The notes beneath the pieces are model-generated. The model was not told where the DNA came from. It did no database searches and was given only the letters and a program-made list of their open reading frames with translations. Made by a program: the position numbers and the translations under genes. Below are positions 59,463 to 64,000 of a stretch of DNA of 64,000 bases, in pieces. Source of the stretch: Lyophyllum atratum (Eukaryota > Basidiomycota > Agaricomycetes > Agaricales > Lyophyllaceae); assembly GCA_014905825.1 (NCBI GenBank), contig JACGCN010000003.1:1984001-2048000 (forward strand), written 5' to 3'. How positions within the stretch are numbered: the stretch's first letter is position 1; each line of letters begins with the position of its first letter.

Positions 59463-60030
59463 CCTTCTGCGGGTTTCAGTTGATCATCTACTCTCCGGGT
59501 TTCAGTTGATCATCTACGTCCATGCCCGCCCAAGTCAGCCACCGCCGCGGACTTCGGCCCGGGAAGAACCAAAAGAATTAATGCAGCCCCGTGGGCTGAA
59601 CAAAAAGCAAAATCCTAGTTGCGCCCGCCGAAACACCTTACAAGAAAGTGCATAAGCCATGGGTCTATGACGGCTAGGTGTAAAATCCTAGATCGGACGG
59701 TTAGGCGTTGCCCCCCCGCGGGTCTCTAGACTAACCGGTACCCGGCTGAGTGTCGAGTCCTGGCGCATTCAGCAAAGATATTTTTTTGTACAGTTCCATT
59801 ATATTTTCACAAATCCCAGAATCTAAGCTTCAGCCTTCCATCATGATCCTTTCGAAAGCGGCGTCCCAGCAGGGTGCGCCGGGCTCGCGCATATCATGGA
59901 TATTTGTGTGTAGAGTAGGGAAGGATGCGTCCGATACACGTAATGGTACAACTTCAGGACTCCCGTCGTGAGTATTTCGATACAGATCATGTTAAAAAAT
60001 CATTATTCCCTCCCCGTCACTCGTGAGTAA
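59463..60030. repeat. Copy C of the ~580-bp repeat, inverted relative to A/B
   Basis: This is the reverse complement of the repeat at 28988–30152. Its left end carries a local 26-bp duplication (GGGTTTCAGTTGATCATCTAC at 59471 and 59497). Its right end runs into copy D through GTGAGTAA. Diagnostic variants (GGCTGAGTGTCGAG, CGCATTCAGC) are shared with D but not with A or B. Confidence 0.8.
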
Positions 60031-60475
60031 GAGGATGAAGAGGAGGCTGAAATGGAAAGCGAGTGACTGTGAGGGTGCCTTCTGCGGTTTTTAGCTGATG
60101 ATCTGAATCACATACATCCATGCCCGCCAGTCAGCCACCGCCCCGGACTCCGGCCCGAGAAGAACCAAAGAATTAATGCAGCCCCGTGGGCTGGACAAAA
60201 AGCAAGATCCTAGTTGCGCCCGCCGAAACACCTTACAGAGAAGTGCATAAGCCATGGGTCTATGACGGCTAGGTGTAAAATCCTAGATCGGACGGTTAGG
60301 CGTTGCCCCCCCGCGGGTCTCTAGACTAATCGGTACCCGGCTGAGTGTCGAGTCCTGGCGCATTCAGCAAAGATATTTTTTTTGTACAGTTCCATTGTAT
60401 TTTCACAAATCCCAGAATCTAAGCTTCCATCATGATCACTTCGAAGCGGCGTCTCAGCAGGGTGCGGGCTCGAGC
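60031..60475. repeat. Copy D of the ~580-bp repeat, truncated
   Basis: It follows copy C head-to-tail and begins with GAGGATGAAGAGGAGGCTG, matching the last coding bases of MAK11, then the repeat core. It stops about 130 bp short of the end seen in the other copies, near TCTCAGCAGGGTGCGGGC. Confidence 0.75.
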
Positions 60476-61593
60476 GCGGGTCAAGCTCATCAAAGATTAA
60501 GTATATAGTGGCATCAACCTTATAGAGTGGAACTGAAAAAAATACACCAGTTCGAGCTAGTTCGAGAGAACATGCAAGGAGTCATAAAATCTCCTCAAGG
60601 CCTCGGAAGACTGTTCAACGTTCAAATTCAAACTTCACATTTTGAGGACCTGATGACAGCCCAGAGGCGGGGCCTGGGCGGGGCGGGTCATGCCAAGGTC
60701 ATGCACCGCTGGCAGCTTTCACACGCTCAAACTATTCGACTTGAAGTTACCGTGACAACTTTCTTTACTCCTCGAACGGCGTTGTAGCCTCGACTATCCC
60801 CTGCCCTCGAAACCTTCTCTTGAGAGACTCTCAGCTCGATCTGCATCACATAGCTGGGAATCTTATAAAAATTTGCATCACTGCCAGCTATGTGAAAGGA
60901 TCAAAATTGGGACGATCATCAGATAGACGCCCAGTCTTTGTTTCGATCCTTCGTCTTCAGGTATAATATGTGAGTATATATTGTTTTCGAAGCAGATTTT
61001 CTTATATGAAGTGAGCCCGTGGTGAGGCGGACCCTGCCTCTTTTGCCTCGAACCCTTGACCTTGTGTCCACGGATCTGTTCAATATCAGGATCTCCCAGA
61101 GCCATCGCCACTATGTTGCTTCGAGGTTACCATCCCTAAGCACACTGCCTCGAGCACGCACTGCGCCTTCTCCTGCTCGTATAGACGCGAGGATTGTCCA
61201 GCGCAGAGAGATGTTTCGGCCTTGTTTCGGCCTCTCCTGATGTGGCCAAACTTGATACCAGATACGCCTTATATTTCGTAGACGCCAAGTAGACGCGGAC
61301 ACTGTTGTCCTCGGCCTCGCGATGGTGTTCTGGGATCCGTCTTCCCGTCTCTGTTGGCTGTCGATTACTTGAGGCCGTCACTGCGTTCTAACGTCGACAA
61401 TCGCTGAGAGTTCAGATCTCTGTCCGGTGCACATTGATATAGATACATTCGGGCTTGTTTGCGCAGAAATTATTTATCTCATAGTCGTGCTATGACATGG
61501 GCTTCTCGATCCGCAGCCTGAATCGGGAACTGACATATCCCGTCTTCGGTTTCCTCTTAGACAGCAACCACCACCTTCTGCTTCCTCCCCGAC
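60476..61593. other. Intergenic region without a recognisable gene
   Basis: About 1.1 kb follow repeat D. An 11-bp inverted repeat (CACATAGCTGG at 60846, CCAGCTATGTG at 60886) brackets a TATAAAAATTT stretch, which could form a hairpin or belong to a promoter. Open frames here lack motifs. The right end presumably holds the promoter of the next gene. Confidence 0.45.
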
Positions 61594-62942
61594 ATGGAAA
61601 ACATTGTCGATTTAATCTCTCTCCGAATTCTAGAAGCTATCCAAGACTATGACCTACATGATGCTCTGCTACAAACACTGGTGAATTCGGAGGCCGACGA
61701 GGGCACAACTCCAATCACCTCCTTATCTGCAGCGGTCTTAGTGATTGTCAAGGCCGCCTTAACTGAGCAAATAAAACGGTTTGCTGGTGAATTGGACGAT
61801 CAAGTGGTGAAGGTAAGAGGCAAAATTGAATCATCATATGCGACATGGACTGGACATGCATTGACCTCTTTGTAGGTGATACGAAAAGCCCTCCTGGACT
61901 GGGTAGTCATCGTAACCCTGCTCAACCGCAATGCCGATGAATATATCATTGATATCCCGACGTTATGTACCTTGCTTGACCGATATCAGAGAGACGGCAA
62001 CGACACAGGAATATTCGTCGCGGTCGACCAACTATATGCGCCGGTCCTCGGCATCGCTGTAACAGTCGTCAATGAGTGCGTCTTTTTCCGAGCCATGCCA
62101 TATTAACACTAACCACTATTGGTCGCTAGCGTTCTGACTGCTAATGGAGATCTCACATGCGTCGAAGAGGTGCTGTAATAGTCCAAACATTCGACAATCT
62201 CTGACTAGTAAAGCTCTCCAGGCCCCCGATTCACCTCCAAGGACCTACCATTGGCAGTACCAAGAGAAGCTCGATAAGGTCTTAGGCGATCCCACGTTGT
62301 GCCATCAGCCGAGAAGGATCCATAAGATGCTGACTGCACTGGTTGGCACTCCAGAAAAGCTGGGCAAGGAAGTTTGGGCGCACTGGACCGAACGTGGCAC
62401 AGAGTTGATGCGAATGGGCATTGGAATGGTACTGTTGGAGGATTTCCCAGGCACTAAAATGCATCATCTCGATGTACGTGGTTGCCTATATCAGCAAGCA
62501 ACAACGTCTGATCACGTTGAAATCAGAGTATGAGGAAGCTCCTTATGTCCTCCGATGTGATACGGGCCTTAGAAAGAGCGGTATCGTCAAAAATACCTCC
62601 CGGTGCACTTTGCGCTCTTTTTCGTGATTACCTCACGAAAAACGGCACGCTGTCTGGTGTCCCCAAGCTTGCACGAGATATCTTCGGGCGTCTGTTGCCA
62701 GTTGTGTATGCGACATGGTAAACGCGTTTCAAGTGCTCCTTGCATGTTAATGAACGCATATAGCAGTACCGGCCTGCAATATCCGCCGCCTGAAGGAGGC
62801 CACCCCATGCCCCCGAGTCCGTTCCCGTTTGATTTTATAGTCTTCGGTAGAGCTCATGCCGTTTGTAGATGAGCCCGAGGCGCCAGCGTTTGAATATGTC
62901 ATGCGTATGCTGAGGCAGAGGGGAGTAGAGTTCCCAGAATGA
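61594..62942 (+). CDS. Orphan helical protein of unknown function
   Basis: I do not recognise this protein, but its exons join in frame over five introns: 61594–61812, about 61876–62074, 62131–62169, 62220–62480, and 62532–62718. It begins MENIVDLISLRILEAIQDYD, continues LSAAVLVIVKAALTEQIKRF, IRKALLDWVVIVTLLNRNAD, YHWQYQEKLDKVLGDPTLCH and IRALERAVSSKIPPGALCAL, and is mostly amphipathic helix, about 300 aa, without signal peptide or catalytic motif. The 3' end is uncertain. Reading on after 62761 stops at 62872. A 34-nt intron (62817–62850) would instead give LMPFVDEPEAPAFEYVMRML and stop at 62942, which reads more like real protein. Confidence 0.5.
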
Positions 62943-63202
62943 ACATAGTATGTTGTACTGTAGCTCTCTGTTGTCCCCAGGTAAAGTTGCGAAGGAAGTT
63001 CTTGTCCAAACGTATCTGTAGTCACGTTATGTCACAATCATTGGACTTGCTTGTTGAAATTTGGAATTGCGCGTTTTCAACCCTGACTTCCACATATTTC
63101 CTTAGCAAGTGCTGAGCACTGAACGTCGAACGTTGAACGTTGCACGTCTCCCACAAGATTCAGCTCACGCCCTTCCCTCTCTCGAGTGCTGGATCGCTCA
63201 TC

Positions 63203-64000
63203 ATGCCTACCAAGACCGCGTCGAGTATCATCTGGATCCCAGCCTTGGAGAAAGCTTTGTCTCACACGATACAGAAGACCTTGTTAGGGGCGCAGTATAG
63301 CTGCGAGCTGGCCCCGTTGTCTTCAACACAGTTTCAGCGCGTTTTTGTCCGGGATAAGGCACTACGAAGAGGGTTTGAATGGGCTGGGGATGGTTATCTT
63401 TCCTGCGCGATCTCTCACCTTCTATTCAAGTTCTTTCCGGATCGCCCTTTGCGATTCTATGCAGTGAGCCCATTTCTGCTGGATCTGTGATTTTCTTTGC
63501 CTGAAGCTTGTACAGCATACGTGCAGGGCATTATGTAGGAACACAACTTTCACAATGCTGATGTGTAAGACCGGATTAGCGCCCAAGAATGTGCGCCCGG
63601 AACAGAAAGCATACGCGGACATCTTCGAGATGCTTGTAGGCGTTTTGTGGTTCGATGGAGAACTGGATATCCTCGATGACTGGATTGAAGATACGTTCCT
63701 CGAACTGGCCACGGCAGCAGAGGAGAGGTTCCACCTGTTCACGAGGTATGCTTCCATCCTAAATCCTGTTATGACGAGACTAACCATTTACCTCAGGCTC
63801 CGTCCCCTCCATGCGACGCCCGCCACTGCTCTCCACCTTCCCCCGTCTGCGTCCTCGCCCGCTGATGGTCTTGTTGTTGCACCCTGTACTGCTGATCCCG
63901 CCGTTCCCTCCCCTGCGGTAGCAGATCCGTCCACCTTTACATCGCCATCCTTCGTTGCTGCTGCTGCATTCGCCGCTGCTATGACCTCCGGTTTCTCCTC
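63203..64000 (+). CDS. RNase III-domain protein (3' partial)
   Basis: The start MPTKTASSIIWIPALEKALS leads into a ribonuclease III fold. The signature helix is FEWAGDGYLSCAISHLLFKF, equivalent to the LExLGDAVL motif, with the metal-binding Asp in place. After an intron (about 63461–63510) come HTCRALCRNTTFTMLMCKTG and KAYADIFEMLVGVLWFDGEL, where ADxFExLxGxLxxDGG supplies the remaining acidic ligands. It then passes into a Pro/Ala/Ser-rich tail (RPLHATPATALHLPPSASS) and is cut by the window end. No double-stranded RNA-binding domain, helicase or PAZ is seen upstream, so it is not Dicer. Stand-alone RNase III proteins are numerous in Agaricomycetes and their substrates are mostly unknown. Confidence 0.78.

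Overview
The window is a piece of nuclear chromosome from a filamentous basidiomycete, most likely an Agaricomycete (mushroom-forming) fungus. The evidence is short GT–AG introns of about 50–60 bp breaking nearly every gene, very close gene spacing on both strands, a secreted protein with a fungal CBM1 cellulose-binding module, a membrane hybrid histidine kinase of a type typical of Agaricomycetes, and a Snt2-type regulator with an added GATA finger. No plasmid, phage, CRISPR or operon structure is present.

Layout, left to right. 1–17 kb holds housekeeping and regulatory genes: a Doa4-like ubiquitin protease with a rhodanese domain (5' end outside the window), a Snt2-like BAH/PHD/ELM2/SANT/GATA/ePHD regulator, a hybrid histidine kinase, a RanBP1-domain protein of Yrb2/RanBP3 type, the dolichyl-phosphate glucosyltransferase ALG5, and an unrecognised gene. 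17–26 kb is looser and more accessory: a secreted CBM1 protein, a 2-oxoglutarate/Fe(II) oxygenase, a miniature LTR element with intact 142-bp LTRs and a 5-bp target duplication, and a tiny cysteine-rich secreted protein that is only visible once its introns are removed. 26–40 kb holds a GPATCH1/TOUGH-like G-patch protein, two tandem copies of a ~580-bp repeat, MAK11, mitochondrial GatA and an Rxt3-like HDAC-complex subunit with very long Arg/Glu/Asp arrays. 40–56 kb holds tRNA-Ala(AGC), a ZNF511-like zinc finger protein, a ROM2-type Rho1 GEF with two DH domains in series, a UBXN1-like UBA/UBX protein, an F-box protein and the survivin-like BIR1. 56–64 kb holds WAPL, diverging from BIR1 across 113 bp, two more copies of the ~580-bp repeat in opposite orientation, an orphan gene, and a single-domain RNase III protein cut by the window end.

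Several neighbours share themes. The DOA4-like protease, the UBX protein and the F-box protein are all ubiquitin-linked. Snt2, Rxt3, BIR1 and WAPL are chromatin or chromosome proteins. MAK11, GPATCH1, RanBP3, GatA and tRNA-Ala belong to RNA and translation. This looks like ordinary fungal gene mixing rather than a cluster. The most unusual signals are an apparent AT–AC intron inside the histidine-kinase phosphorylation motif, the miniature LTR element, the cysteine-rich micro-protein, the tandem DH domains, and the repeat family that carries the last codons of MAK11.

Exon boundaries were worked out by eye from splice signals and reading frame. CDS coordinates give the span from start codon to stop codon, introns included.
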